From: Nocardioides allogilvus
GTDB lineage: Bacteria > Actinomycetota > Actinomycetes > Propionibacteriales > Nocardioidaceae
Direction: 5' to 3'
DNA: 64,000 nt
NCBI RefSeq assembly: GCF_003047285.1
Contig: NZ_PZYX01000005.1
Coordinates: 124,001 to 188,000, forward strand
The notes under the pieces were generated by a model. The model saw only the letters and a program-made list of their open reading frames with translations. It ran no database searches and was not told the origin of the DNA. Positions 17,384 through 25,724 of the stretch are shown here, piece after piece. The number at the start of each line of letters is the position of its first letter. The stretch's first letter is position 1. The position numbers were made by a program, and so were the translations under genes.

Positions 17384-18172
17384 TCAGTGCATGACGGAGT
17401 CGGCGCGCGTGAGCCGCTTGAGCGAGTCGGACGCGCCGGCGGGCAGGAGCGAGAAGAGGCGCCCCTGGACCGCGATCTCCTTCGGGACGCACACCTCGAG
17501 CTCGTGGGTCCGCATCGCCTCGACGACCCGGTCCGCGACCATGCTGGGCTCGACGACACGCACACCCATGGCGGCGTTGAAGTCCTTCGTCATCTCGGTG
17601 CGGATGACACCGGGCATGACGACCGAGGTCTTCACCCCGGTGTCGCGCAGCTCGCCGCGCAGGGCCCGGGTGAACCCGAGCACCGCGTGCTTGGTCGCGG
17701 AGTAGACCGCGCCGTTGGCCGTGGCGATCATCCCCGCACTCGAGGCCATGTTGACGATGTGCCCCTGGTCGCGCGGCAGCATCCGGTCCAGCGCCAGCCG
17801 GGTGCCGGTCAGGACACCGCCGATGTTCACGTCGAGCTGCAGCTGGACGTCCTCGGCCGGGAGCTCGCTGAAGGGACCCATGCGCAGGATGCCGGCGTTG
17901 TTGACGAGGGCATGGAGCGGTCCCTGCTCTGCCTCGACGGTGTCGAGGAAGCGGCGGAAGTCCGCCTCGTCGCGCACGTCGACCGTCAGCCCCAGCACGT
18001 CGGGACCGATCTCGGCGGCAGCTTCCTTCACGAGGGTCTCGTCCAGGTCGCCGATGGCCACCGACATGCCGGCCCGATGGCACGAGCGCGCGATCTCCAA
18101 CCCGATTCCGCGCCCCCCGCCGGTGATGGCGACGACGAGACCGGTGAGGTCCTGGTTCTTCATAGCGGGCAC
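17384..18172 (-). CDS. Short-chain dehydrogenase/reductase, classical type
   Basis: This 262-residue SDR has the cofactor loop TGGGRGIG, LVNNAG, the catalytic serine in NMASSAGM and YSATKHA with Tyr and Lys. The acidic residue in IGDLDE favours NAD(H). The GTG at 18172 is preferred because AAGGAT lies about 4 nt upstream; an in-frame ATG is at 18163. The specific substrate is unknown. It is flanked by fadA5 and an AraC regulator, and a perfect 20-bp palindrome lies upstream, so it may have its own regulation. Related SDRs act on hydroxysteroids and hydroxyacyl-CoAs. Confidence 0.8.
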   Translation of the reverse strand: MPAMKNQDLTGLVVAITGGGRGIGLEIARSCHRAGMSVAIGDLDETLVKEAAAEIGPDVLGLTVDVRDEADFRRFLDTVEAEQGPLHALVNNAGILRMGPFSELPAEDVQLQLDVNIGGVLTGTRLALDRMLPRDQGHIVNMASSAGMIATANGAVYSATKHAVLGFTRALRGELRDTGVKTSVVMPGVIRTEMTKDFNAAMGVRVVEPSMVADRVVEAMRTHELEVCVPKEIAVQGRLFSLLPAGASDSLKRLTRADSVMH

Positions 18173-18215
18173 GAGATCCTTCTTCCGAACAGCTGGCGGG
18201 CAGACCCCTCATCGT

Positions 18216-18235
18216 CTCCCGGGACGTCCCGGGAG
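18216..18235. promoter_or_regulatory. Perfect 20-bp GC-rich palindrome upstream of SDR
   Basis: CTCCCGGGACGTCCCGGGAG equals its own reverse complement. It lies 43 bp upstream of the SDR start and 20 bp after the AraC stop codon. No T-run follows in either direction and there is no loop, so an operator is more likely than a terminator, though a hairpin at the RNA level cannot be excluded. Confidence 0.5.
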
Positions 18236-18255
18236 GGCTTGACTCACCAGGACAG

Positions 18256-19317
18256 CTAGTTGACTTCTGCGGACACTCGCAAGGCAAGACGGGCTGCCCG
18301 GGGAGATGCTGCGAACCAGTGCCGGCAGCGTCTCGAGAAGGTGCTCTGCTCGGAGTAGCCCAGCAGTCCGGAGATCTGGCCGAGCGGCATGTCGGTGTCC
18401 CGCAGGAGCTTGCCGGCGACGTCTCGGCGCACCGAGTCGACCAGCTGGTCGAACGTGTGGCCCTGGGCTGTGAGCTGACGCTGGAGCGTCTTGGGGTGCA
18501 GGGCGAGGTGGGCCGCCACCACACCGATCGTGAGGCGCCTGGTCGGGAGCAGGTGCCTGACCAGGGTCGTGACCGACGCGACGAGATCGGACTCCCCGCC
18601 AGAGGGGTGCTCGTCGGCGAGGGCCCGGTCGAGGTAGTGGGTGACGCACCGGTGGAGCTCGCCCCCCTGTCCCAGGGGACCGTCGAGGTCGCGGACACGG
18701 AGGGTGAACCCCATCGACGGCTCCGCGAAACGGACGTGGGCACCGTAGTGGCGTTCGTAGCTGTCCGTAGCGGACACCGGGTCATGGGGCACGTGCACGC
18801 ACAGCGGGCTCGACCCACTCAGCAGCCGCAGGATCTTGAGGGTGAGGCCGAGCGTGAGCTCGGTCGTCTGCCGGTGCGCGGGCGGGTTCTCGACCACGAA
18901 GGCCAGACCGAGGCGGACGCGTCCGGGGTGATCGGTGGCCGTCAGCGACACCCGCAGGCCCCGGCTGTAGAAGGCGAGATAGCGCCCGATCGCCTCGATC
19001 CCCTCCCCCACGGTCGGAGCGCTGAGGGCGACCGCGCTGACCGGCCCGAGGATGTCCATGTCCTGCCGCTGGGCGAGCTGCAGGCCGAAGTCGGGCGCGC
19101 CCGTGACCCGCGCCGCGGACTCGAGGGTGTCCATCACGTGGGAGTAGCCGACGAAGGAGTCGATGTCCCCCACCGCGTCCAGTGCGATCCCGGATGCCCG
19201 CAGGACCGGCTCGGGATCCGCACCGAGGTCACGCATCAGTTCCGGGAAGCCCACCAGGCAGGTCCCGCGGATGAGTGTCACGGGGGCAAGCGTCAGAGGC
19301 AGGAGTGCCCCTGTCAT
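18256..19317 (-). CDS. AraC-family regulator with arabinose-binding-type N-terminal domain
   Basis: This 353-residue protein has a ligand-binding domain typical of the OruR/ArgR-like AraC group (about 20-210; LMRDLGADPEPVLRASGI) and a C-terminal double helix-turn-helix (about 250-345). The latter has VAAHLALHPKTLQRQLTAQG, VAGKLLRDTDMPLGQISGLLGYSEQSTFSRRCRHW. The ATG at 19317 overlaps the TGA of the upstream histidine kinase gene (ATGA), so it is translated with the kinase. It may control the SDR gene or a distant target. The ligand is unknown. Confidence 0.85.
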   Translation of the reverse strand: MTGALLPLTLAPVTLIRGTCLVGFPELMRDLGADPEPVLRASGIALDAVGDIDSFVGYSHVMDTLESAARVTGAPDFGLQLAQRQDMDILGPVSAVALSAPTVGEGIEAIGRYLAFYSRGLRVSLTATDHPGRVRLGLAFVVENPPAHRQTTELTLGLTLKILRLLSGSSPLCVHVPHDPVSATDSYERHYGAHVRFAEPSMGFTLRVRDLDGPLGQGGELHRCVTHYLDRALADEHPSGGESDLVASVTTLVRHLLPTRRLTIGVVAAHLALHPKTLQRQLTAQGHTFDQLVDSVRRDVAGKLLRDTDMPLGQISGLLGYSEQSTFSRRCRHWFAASPRAARLALRVSAEVN

Positions 19318-20702
19318 GCCGCCGGGTGCGAGATCGGGATCCGCACCTCGAACACGGTGTGCCCCGGCTCGGGATGGATCACGATCTCGCCACCGTGCCG
19401 CTCGACGACGATGCGACGCGCGATGTCCAGGCCGAGACCGGTCCCCTGGCCGACGTCCTTCGTCGTGAAGAAGGCCTCGAAGGCACGCTCCGCGACGTCC
19501 GGGGCCAGCCCCGGTCCGGTGTCCCCGACCTCGACCACCACCTGGTCGCCGTCGCGGCGGGTCGCGACGTGCAGGACGCCGGTGTCCCCCATCGCGTCCA
19601 GCGCGTTGTCGACCAGGTTGGTCCACACCTGGTTGAGCTCTCCCGGGAACGCGTCCACCAGCGGGACGTCGTCGCCGTACACGCGGACCACCCGCACACC
19701 GTCGGGCACCTTGTGGCCGAGCATCACCAGCGTGCTGTCGATGCCCTCGGTGACCTGCGTGGGCTGGCGCGAACCGCGGTCCATCTGCGAGTAGGAACGG
19801 ACTGCGGAGACCAGCTCGGAGACGCGCCGGGTCGACTCACGGATCTCGCCGAGCGTCGAGGACAGCGAGATGGTCGCCGACACCCAGCTCAGCCCGGCCC
19901 CGAGGGCCGGCCCGAGCAGGTCATCGGCGCGCTCGCACCACGCGACGTCGGCCCCCGCCGCGGCGAGCGGGGACGCGAGCTCCCACCCGCACTCGACCCC
20001 GCGTCGCTCCAGCCAGCGGTCGAGCAGGTCCTCGGTGTCGGCGAGGACGAGCGCGTCGGCAGAGTGCGGTCGTTCGTCGAGCTCGCGGCGCAGCAGGTCG
20101 AGGCCGGCGAACTGCTCGGCCGTGATCCGCAGCTGGGCGAGGTCGCCCAGCGAGGCCAGCAGCGACGTACTGTGCGCCTCCATGGCCGCGACGGCGCGCA
20201 CCGCTGCCGCGGCCGGGTTGTTCAGCTCGTGCGCGAGGCCTGCGGCCATTCGGCCCAGGGTCACCAACGAGTCGCGCTGGCGTGCGGTCGCCTCGATGCG
20301 CCGCGCCGTACCGAAGATGCCGTTGACGATGTGGACACCGAACGGGAACCACTCGTCGAGGAGCGTGCGCAGGGCCGCCGAGGGCAGCCGGAACATCCGT
20401 CCCGGCTCGACCCCGCGGGCGGTCGCGAGATAGACGCCCTGCTCGTCCCACGCCCGGAACCCGCCGGCCCAGAGCCCGGCGCGGGCCATCCGACCGACCA
20501 CGACGTCCTCGCGACCGACGTGTCGCACCAGCTCGATGGCGCCCTCGACCAGCACCCACCAGAAGTCGGCGTGCTCGCCCTCGCTGAACAGCTGGACGCC
20601 GTCGTCGATCGCGACCTCCTCACCGGCCGCGAGCAGCTCCGCCAGCTGTGCTTCGTCGAGCCCGTCGAAGAGCGGGATCGGGCGCAGCTCCTCCGCGCGC
20701 AT
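19314..20702 (-). CDS. Histidine kinase with N-terminal cyclic-nucleotide-binding-type domain
   Basis: The protein has 462 residues. A CNB/CRP-like sensor domain (about 8-125; LFSEGEHADFWWVLVEGAIELV) precedes a phosphoacceptor helix with H158 in AAGLAHELNNPAAAA. The ATPase domain has N-box VWTNLVDNALDAMG, DTGPGLAP and GQGTGLGLDIARRIV. No membrane segment is seen, so it is a cytosolic sensor kinase. Its ATG overlaps the stop of the response-regulator/flavoprotein gene, which is probably its partner. Whether it binds a nucleotide is unknown. The same gene pair recurs in actinobacteria, from memory. Confidence 0.88.
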   Translation of the reverse strand: MRAEELRPIPLFDGLDEAQLAELLAAGEEVAIDDGVQLFSEGEHADFWWVLVEGAIELVRHVGREDVVVGRMARAGLWAGGFRAWDEQGVYLATARGVEPGRMFRLPSAALRTLLDEWFPFGVHIVNGIFGTARRIEATARQRDSLVTLGRMAAGLAHELNNPAAAAVRAVAAMEAHSTSLLASLGDLAQLRITAEQFAGLDLLRRELDERPHSADALVLADTEDLLDRWLERRGVECGWELASPLAAAGADVAWCERADDLLGPALGAGLSWVSATISLSSTLGEIRESTRRVSELVSAVRSYSQMDRGSRQPTQVTEGIDSTLVMLGHKVPDGVRVVRVYGDDVPLVDAFPGELNQVWTNLVDNALDAMGDTGVLHVATRRDGDQVVVEVGDTGPGLAPDVAERAFEAFFTTKDVGQGTGLGLDIARRIVVERHGGEIVIHPEPGHTVFEVRIPISHPAA

Positions 20703-22360
20703 CACGTCGTCCCGAGGTAGCGGTGGACGTGGTAGACCGACATCGCACCCTCGCCGACCGCCGACGCGACGCGCTTCATCGAGTCGAGCCGCACGTCTCC
20801 GGCGGCGAAGACGCCCGGGATGCTGGTCTCGAGGGAGTACGGCGCCCGCTCGAGCGGCCAGCCGGCGCCCACGTCCGGTCCGGTGACCACGAACCCGTGG
20901 CTGTCCCTCGTGACGCTCCCGCCCAGCCAGTCCGTGCGCGGCTCTGCACCGATGAAGACGAACAGCCAGCTGGCCGTCACGACCTCCGTGGCGCCGGTCG
21001 TGCGCTCGGCGATGGTCAGGCACTCGAGGTGCCGGTCACCGCCGACGGCCACGACCTCGCTGGAGAGGCGCACCTCGATGGTCTGCGCCTCCCGGATCCG
21101 GTCGACGAGGTACTGCGACATTCCGGCCTCGAGCGTCGGTCCGCGCACCAGCAGCACGACCCTCTTCGCGTGCTTGGCCAGGTTGAGCGCCGCCTGGCCG
21201 GCGGAGTTGGCGTCCCCGACGAGGTAGACGTCGTCGCCGGTGCACTGGGACGCCTCGGTGGCGTCGGCACCGTAGTAGACACCGCGACCGGTGAGGGCCT
21301 CGACGCCCTCGGCACCCAGCCGTCGGTAGGACACCCCGGTCGCCACGATCACGGACCGGGCCTCAATCTCGGCGGTCTGGCCGGCCTCCTCGTAGAGGAC
21401 CACGCGCGCAGGCCCGCGCGCCTCCAGTCCGGCCACCTCGCGGGCGAGCACCAGCTCGGCGCCGAAGCGGGTGACCTGCGCCAGCGCGCGGTGCGTGAGG
21501 TCGGCGCCGCTGAGCCCGCGCGGGAAGCCGAGGTAGTTCTCGATCGCGGCACTCTGCCCGGCCTGCCCTCCGGGAGCCTCCCGCTCGACGATCACGGTGC
21601 TGAGGCCTTCGGAGGCGGCGTACACCGCAGCCGCGAGGCCGGCCGGGCCGGCGCCGACGATGCAGACGTCGTAGAGCTGTTGCTGCGCGGTGGTGCGCAG
21701 CCCGAGAGCCCGGGCGACCTCCAGCGGGTGCGGGCTGATGAGCGGTTCGCTGTCGGCGACGAGCACCATCGGAAGTGCGCCGGGGTCGAGGCCAGCGGCG
21801 GCGAGCAGCCGCTCCCCCTCCGGGTCGGTCTCGACGTCGAGCCACTTGTACGGCACGTGGTTGCGGGTCAGGAAGCGCCGGAGCTCGTGGGCACGCTCGG
21901 ACCAGCGGTGACCGACGATGCGGACCGCGACCGTGCTCTCGGGGTTCTCGGCACGCCAGTCGGAGAGCAGGTCGTCGATGACCGGGTAGAGCCGGTCCTC
22001 CGGCGGGTCCCACGGCTTGAGGAGGTAGTAGTCGAGGCCGATGTCGTTGATCGCCTGGATGGCGACGCCGGTGTCGGCATAGGCCGTGAGCAGGAGGTAC
22101 TTCGCCGTGGCGGCGTGGGCGCGGGCCTGCCCCAGCAGCTCGATGCCCGTCATCTGCGGCATCCGCTGGTCGGCGGCGACCAGCGCCACCGGCTGGTTGC
22201 GCAGGCTCATCCGGGAGAGCAGGTCCAGCGCCTCCGCGCCGGAGGTCGCGCGCACGATGCGGTAGTCGCGGCCGTACCTGACGCGCAGGTCCCGGCTGAT
22301 CGCGGCCGAGACGCCGACGTCGTCGTCGACGGTCAGGATCGCGGGCTTGACGGAGTCCAT
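20702..22360 (-). CDS. Response regulator fused to thioredoxin-reductase-like flavoprotein, redox cysteines absent
   Basis: The protein has 552 residues. A receiver domain (about 5-125) has acidic residues in TVDDD and phosphoacceptor D64 in AADQRMPQMTG. Next comes a glutaredoxin/thioredoxin-like segment (about 145-220), then an FAD/NAD flavoprotein domain (about 230-550; VGAGPAGLAAAVYAAS, VGDANSAGQAALNLA, FAAGDVRLDS). The reductase CxxC position reads GRGVYYGADATEA and the glutaredoxin CxxC position reads GHRWSERA, so both active sites lack cysteines. It may be a redox or flavin-state sensor or output. The ATG at 22360 lies 7 nt after TAGCGT; its TGA overlaps the kinase ATG. Confidence 0.87.
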   Translation of the reverse strand: MDSVKPAILTVDDDVGVSAAISRDLRVRYGRDYRIVRATSGAEALDLLSRMSLRNQPVALVAADQRMPQMTGIELLGQARAHAATAKYLLLTAYADTGVAIQAINDIGLDYYLLKPWDPPEDRLYPVIDDLLSDWRAENPESTVAVRIVGHRWSERAHELRRFLTRNHVPYKWLDVETDPEGERLLAAAGLDPGALPMVLVADSEPLISPHPLEVARALGLRTTAQQQLYDVCIVGAGPAGLAAAVYAASEGLSTVIVEREAPGGQAGQSAAIENYLGFPRGLSGADLTHRALAQVTRFGAELVLAREVAGLEARGPARVVLYEEAGQTAEIEARSVIVATGVSYRRLGAEGVEALTGRGVYYGADATEASQCTGDDVYLVGDANSAGQAALNLAKHAKRVVLLVRGPTLEAGMSQYLVDRIREAQTIEVRLSSEVVAVGGDRHLECLTIAERTTGATEVVTASWLFVFIGAEPRTDWLGGSVTRDSHGFVVTGPDVGAGWPLERAPYSLETSIPGVFAAGDVRLDSMKRVASAVGEGAMSVYHVHRYLGTT

Positions 22361-22411
22361 CACGGGGACGCTAGGACGAGTGCGGACCCCGCCGGCGGGG
22401 ATGGGCCCGGC

Positions 22412-23182
22412 TTACCCAATCAGGGTGAGGATCTCGGCCCCGTCCTCGGTGATGGCGATCGTGTGCTCGCTGTGCGCCGTCCTGCAACCGGTCGCGCTGC
22501 GCAGGGTCCAGCCGTCGTCGTCGGTGACGAGCTCGGCGGTGTCGGCCATGACCCACGGCTCGAGCGCCAGCAGCAGCCCCGGACGCAGCGTGAAGCCGCG
22601 GCCCGGGCGCCCGGTGTTCGAGATGTGCGGGTCCTGGTGCATCGTCGAACCAATGCCGTGGCCGCCGAACTCGGTGTTGATCGGATAGCCCGCCTCCGTG
22701 AGGACCGTGCCGATGGCGTGGGACAGGTCGCCGATGCGAGCCCCCGGTCCGGCCGCGGCGATCCCCGCGGCCAGCGCGCGCTCGGTGGCCTCGATCATGG
22801 CGACGCTCTCCGGCGGCCTGGTCTCGCCCACGATGAAGCTGATGGCGGAGTCGGCGGCGATCCCGGCCTTGGACACGGCGAGGTCGAGGGTCAGCAGGTC
22901 GCCGTCGGCCAGGGCGTAGTCGTGGGGCAGGCCGTGGAGCACGGCGTCGTTGACTGCCGTACAGATGTAGTGCCCGAACGGCCCGCGGCCGAAGGACGGC
23001 GCGTAGTCGACGTAGCAGGACTCGGCCCCGGCCTCGGCGATCATGGCCTTCGTCCAGCGGTCGATGTCCAGCAGGTTGGTGCCGACCACGGCGCGGCTCC
23101 GCATGGTCCGCAGGATGTCGGCCACGAGGGCGCCCGACTCCCGGGCCAGGGCCACCCGGGCCGGATTCAGGATCTCGATCAT
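22412..23182 (-). CDS. map: Type I methionine aminopeptidase
   Basis: This 256-residue pita-bread metallopeptidase removes N-terminal methionine from nascent proteins. Metal ligands are visible: Asp in LTLDLAVSKAGIAADSA (two), His in FGGHGIG, Glu in LALEPWVM and Glu in AHSEHTIAIT. NDAVLHGLPH is also characteristic. The ATG overlaps the stop of the ABC-F gene (ATGA), so they are coupled. The N-terminus is short with no zinc-finger extension. Actinobacteria usually carry more than one map; this is probably an accessory copy because it is not next to secY/adk. Confidence 0.9.
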   Translation of the reverse strand: MIEILNPARVALARESGALVADILRTMRSRAVVGTNLLDIDRWTKAMIAEAGAESCYVDYAPSFGRGPFGHYICTAVNDAVLHGLPHDYALADGDLLTLDLAVSKAGIAADSAISFIVGETRPPESVAMIEATERALAAGIAAAGPGARIGDLSHAIGTVLTEAGYPINTEFGGHGIGSTMHQDPHISNTGRPGRGFTLRPGLLLALEPWVMADTAELVTDDDGWTLRSATGCRTAHSEHTIAITEDGAEILTLIG

Positions 23183-24816
23183 GCGAGGACCACCTTTCCG
23201 CCGTCGACCTGCCAGCGCTGGTCGAGCTTCACGTTGGCGAGGAGCCGACGGTCGTGGGAGACGAGCAGGAGCGTGCCGTCGTACGACTCGAGAGCCTGTT
23301 CCAGCTGCTCGATCGCCGGCAGGTCGAGGTGGTTGGTGGGCTCGTCGAGGACGAGCAGGTTGACCCCGCGCGCCTGCAGGAGCGCCATCGCTGCGCGGGT
23401 GCGCTCGCCGGGCGAGAGCCGCTCGACGAGGCTGGCGACCTGGTCGGCCTTGAGCCCGAACTTCGCCAGCAGGGTGCGCACCTCCGCCGGGGTCATCGCA
23501 GGCACGACGGCCTCGAATGCGTCACCGAGCGGCAGGTCCTCGGCCAGGGAGGTGCGGGCCTGGTCGATCTCGCCGATCGCGACGGTCGCACCCAGGGAGG
23601 CGCGTCCCTCGTCCGGCGCGGTGTGGCCGAGCAGGAGCCGCAGCAACGTCGTCTTGCCGGCCCCGTTGGGCCCGGTGATCGCGATCCGGTCGCCGGCCGT
23701 GACCTGCAGGGAGACCGGACCGAGCACGAAGTCGCCGAGCCGCTTCGTCGCGGCGTCGAGGGTCGCGACGACGCTCGAGGAGCGCGGCGCGGCGGCGATG
23801 TCGAACTGCAGCACCCACTCCTTGCGCGGCTCCTCGACCTCGTCGAGGCGGGCGATCCGCGACTCCATCTGCCGGACCTTCTGGCCCTGCTTCTCCGACG
23901 ACTCCGTCTGCGCCTTGCGGCGGATCTTGTCGTTGTCGGGCGACTTCTTCATCGCGTTGCGCACGCCCTGCGAGCTCCACTCGCGCTGGGTGCGCGCCCG
24001 GGACACGAGGTCGGCCTTCTTGTCGGCGAACTCCTCGTAGGCCTCGCGGGCGTGCCGCCGGGCGACGGCGCGCTCCTCGAGGAAGGCGTCGTAGCCACCG
24101 TCGTAGACCGCGACCTGCTGCTGCGCGAGGTCGAGCTCGACGATCCGGGTGACGCAGCGGGCCAGGAACTCGCGGTCGTGGGAGACGAGCACGACACCGG
24201 CGCGCAGGCCACGCACGAAGGACTCGAGGCGCTCGAGGCCGTCGAGGTCGAGGTCGTTGGTCGGCTCGTCGAGCAGCACGATGTCAAAGCGGCTCAGCAG
24301 CAGCGCCGCGAGGGCGACCCGCGCTGCCTGCCCGCCGGACAGCGAGGTCATCAGCGCGTCCGTGCCGACGCCCAGCCCGAGCTCGGCGAGCGTGGCGGGC
24401 GCCCGGTCCTCCAGGTCGGCCGCGCCGCTGGCCAGCCAGTGGTCGAGCGCGACCGCGTAGTTGTCGCCCGCGTCGGGGTCGTCCGACTCCAGCGCCGCGG
24501 CCGTCTCGTCCATCGCGGCGGTCGCCGCGGCTGCGCCCGTACGGCGGGCAAGGTAGCCGCCCACGGTCTCCCCCGGCACGCGCTCGTGCTCCTGCGGGAG
24601 CGAGCCGACGAAGGCGTCAGCGGGCGCGGTGGACACCGTCCCGGCCATCGGCGTCGTCTCGCCGGCGAGCAGTCGCAGCAGGGTGGACTTGCCGGCGCCG
24701 TTGGCGCCCACCACGCCGACCACGTCGCCGGGCGCGACCGTCAGGTTCAAGGACTCGAAGAGGGTGCGGTGACCGTGGCCGCCGGCCAGATCCTTCGCTA
24801 CCAGGGTGCCACTCAC
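23179..24816 (-). CDS. ABC-F family ATPase (ribosome-associated type)
   Basis: The protein has 545 residues with two ABC cassettes and no membrane domain. Walker A motifs are GANGAGKS and GPNGAGKT, signatures LSGGQAARVALAALLL and LSPGERTRAAMALL, and Walker B/D-loops LLDEPTNDLDL and VLDEPTNHLDL. The charged linker (about 245-320) is the P-site-reaching element of ABC-F proteins. These act on the ribosome as translation factors or antibiotic-protection proteins; subtype and phenotype cannot be told from sequence alone. TAGGCT ends 6 nt before the GTG start. It is coupled to map. Confidence 0.88.
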   Translation of the reverse strand: MSGTLVAKDLAGGHGHRTLFESLNLTVAPGDVVGVVGANGAGKSTLLRLLAGETTPMAGTVSTAPADAFVGSLPQEHERVPGETVGGYLARRTGAAAATAAMDETAAALESDDPDAGDNYAVALDHWLASGAADLEDRAPATLAELGLGVGTDALMTSLSGGQAARVALAALLLSRFDIVLLDEPTNDLDLDGLERLESFVRGLRAGVVLVSHDREFLARCVTRIVELDLAQQQVAVYDGGYDAFLEERAVARRHAREAYEEFADKKADLVSRARTQREWSSQGVRNAMKKSPDNDKIRRKAQTESSEKQGQKVRQMESRIARLDEVEEPRKEWVLQFDIAAAPRSSSVVATLDAATKRLGDFVLGPVSLQVTAGDRIAITGPNGAGKTTLLRLLLGHTAPDEGRASLGATVAIGEIDQARTSLAEDLPLGDAFEAVVPAMTPAEVRTLLAKFGLKADQVASLVERLSPGERTRAAMALLQARGVNLLVLDEPTNHLDLPAIEQLEQALESYDGTLLLVSHDRRLLANVKLDQRWQVDGGKVVLA

Positions 24817-24836
24817 CGACGCAGCCTAGCCGTGGC

Positions 24837-25679
24837 TCACCCGACGTCGATGCTGCCCTCGATCCGCGTCACGGCGTCGCCCGAGACCCAGACCTGCGTG
24901 CCGGCGGACTCGATGTGGACGCGCCCGTTGCGGCCGATGACCGACCCCTGCCGCGCGACATAGCTCTCGGGCAGGGCACCCGTCCCGATGAGCCACTGCG
25001 CGAGCGCGGCGTTGGCGCTGCCCGTGACCGGGTCCTCGCCGAAGTCGCGACCGTCGGCATAGAAGGCGCGCACCTCGACGTCGGCCCCGAGGTCGGCTGC
25101 GCTCGCGTCGTCCCACCGACCGACGATCGCGACCTTGAGGTCCGCGAAGGCCGCGACGTCGGGGACCACGTCGACGACCGCCCGGGCGGCGCCGAGGTCG
25201 ACGCCCACCCAGCCCGGGCCGTTGTCGGTCCAGGCCATGTCGAGGACCGCGGACTCGTCGACGGCGAGCGCCTTGACGATGCGCGCCCGCAGCTCGGGCT
25301 CCACCTCACCCGAGCGTCGCAGCGGTGGCGCGACGAAGCCGAGGCGCGGCTCGCGGCGGACCTGGACGAGCCCGACACCGCACTCCTGCACGATCACGTC
25401 GCCCCGGGGCGAGCCGCCGGCCTCGAGCCACGCGTGGGCGCTGCCGATCGTCGGGTGTCCCGCGAAGGGCAGCTCGCCGCCCGTCGTCCAGATGCGCACG
25501 CGGTAGTCGGCTGCCGGGTCGGTCGGGGAGCACAGGAAGGTCGTCTCCGACAGGTTCGTCCATCGGGCGATCGCGGCCATCTGCGCGTCGCTCAGGTCGT
25601 CGGCGTCGTGGATGACGGCGAGCGGGTTGCCCAGCCACGGCTCGGCGGAGAAGACGTCGACCTGTCGGAAGGGCAGCAT
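24837..25679 (-). CDS. PhzF-family isomerase-fold protein
   Basis: This 280-residue protein has the diaminopimelate-epimerase-like double hotdog fold of PhzF. Evidence is the N-terminal FRQVDVFSAEPWLGNPLAVI, LSETTFL with the conserved Glu, GGELPFAGHPTIGSAHAWLE, and the second-lobe EDPVTGSANAALAQWLI. PhzF itself isomerises a phenazine precursor, but no other phenazine genes are near, so a generic isomerase or unknown small-molecule role is more likely. It starts 45 bp from the divergent M3 peptidase and reads toward the ABC-F gene, 20 bp downstream. Confidence 0.88.
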   Translation of the reverse strand: MLPFRQVDVFSAEPWLGNPLAVIHDADDLSDAQMAAIARWTNLSETTFLCSPTDPAADYRVRIWTTGGELPFAGHPTIGSAHAWLEAGGSPRGDVIVQECGVGLVQVRREPRLGFVAPPLRRSGEVEPELRARIVKALAVDESAVLDMAWTDNGPGWVGVDLGAARAVVDVVPDVAAFADLKVAIVGRWDDASAADLGADVEVRAFYADGRDFGEDPVTGSANAALAQWLIGTGALPESYVARQGSVIGRNGRVHIESAGTQVWVSGDAVTRIEGSIDVG

Positions 25680-25724
25680 GTCGCCATCTCACCAGAGTGC
25701 TCACCCGTTTGCTTGGATGACGAC

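Noticed and set aside
18181..18255. Intrinsic terminator after the AraC gene
   Set aside because: The only hairpin candidate is the loopless 20-bp palindrome and no T-run follows, so I listed it as a possible operator.
20648..24040. A very long open frame (over 1100 codons) on the plus strand
   Set aside because: It is opposite to the histidine kinase, response-regulator fusion, map and ABC-F genes, which have clear motifs. High-GC codon bias keeps antisense frames open; the translation is Arg/Gly/His-rich with no domain.
24837..25679. PhzF as a sign of a phenazine cluster
   Set aside because: No phzA-E or phzG-like genes nearby; PhzF-fold proteins are common without phenazine synthesis.
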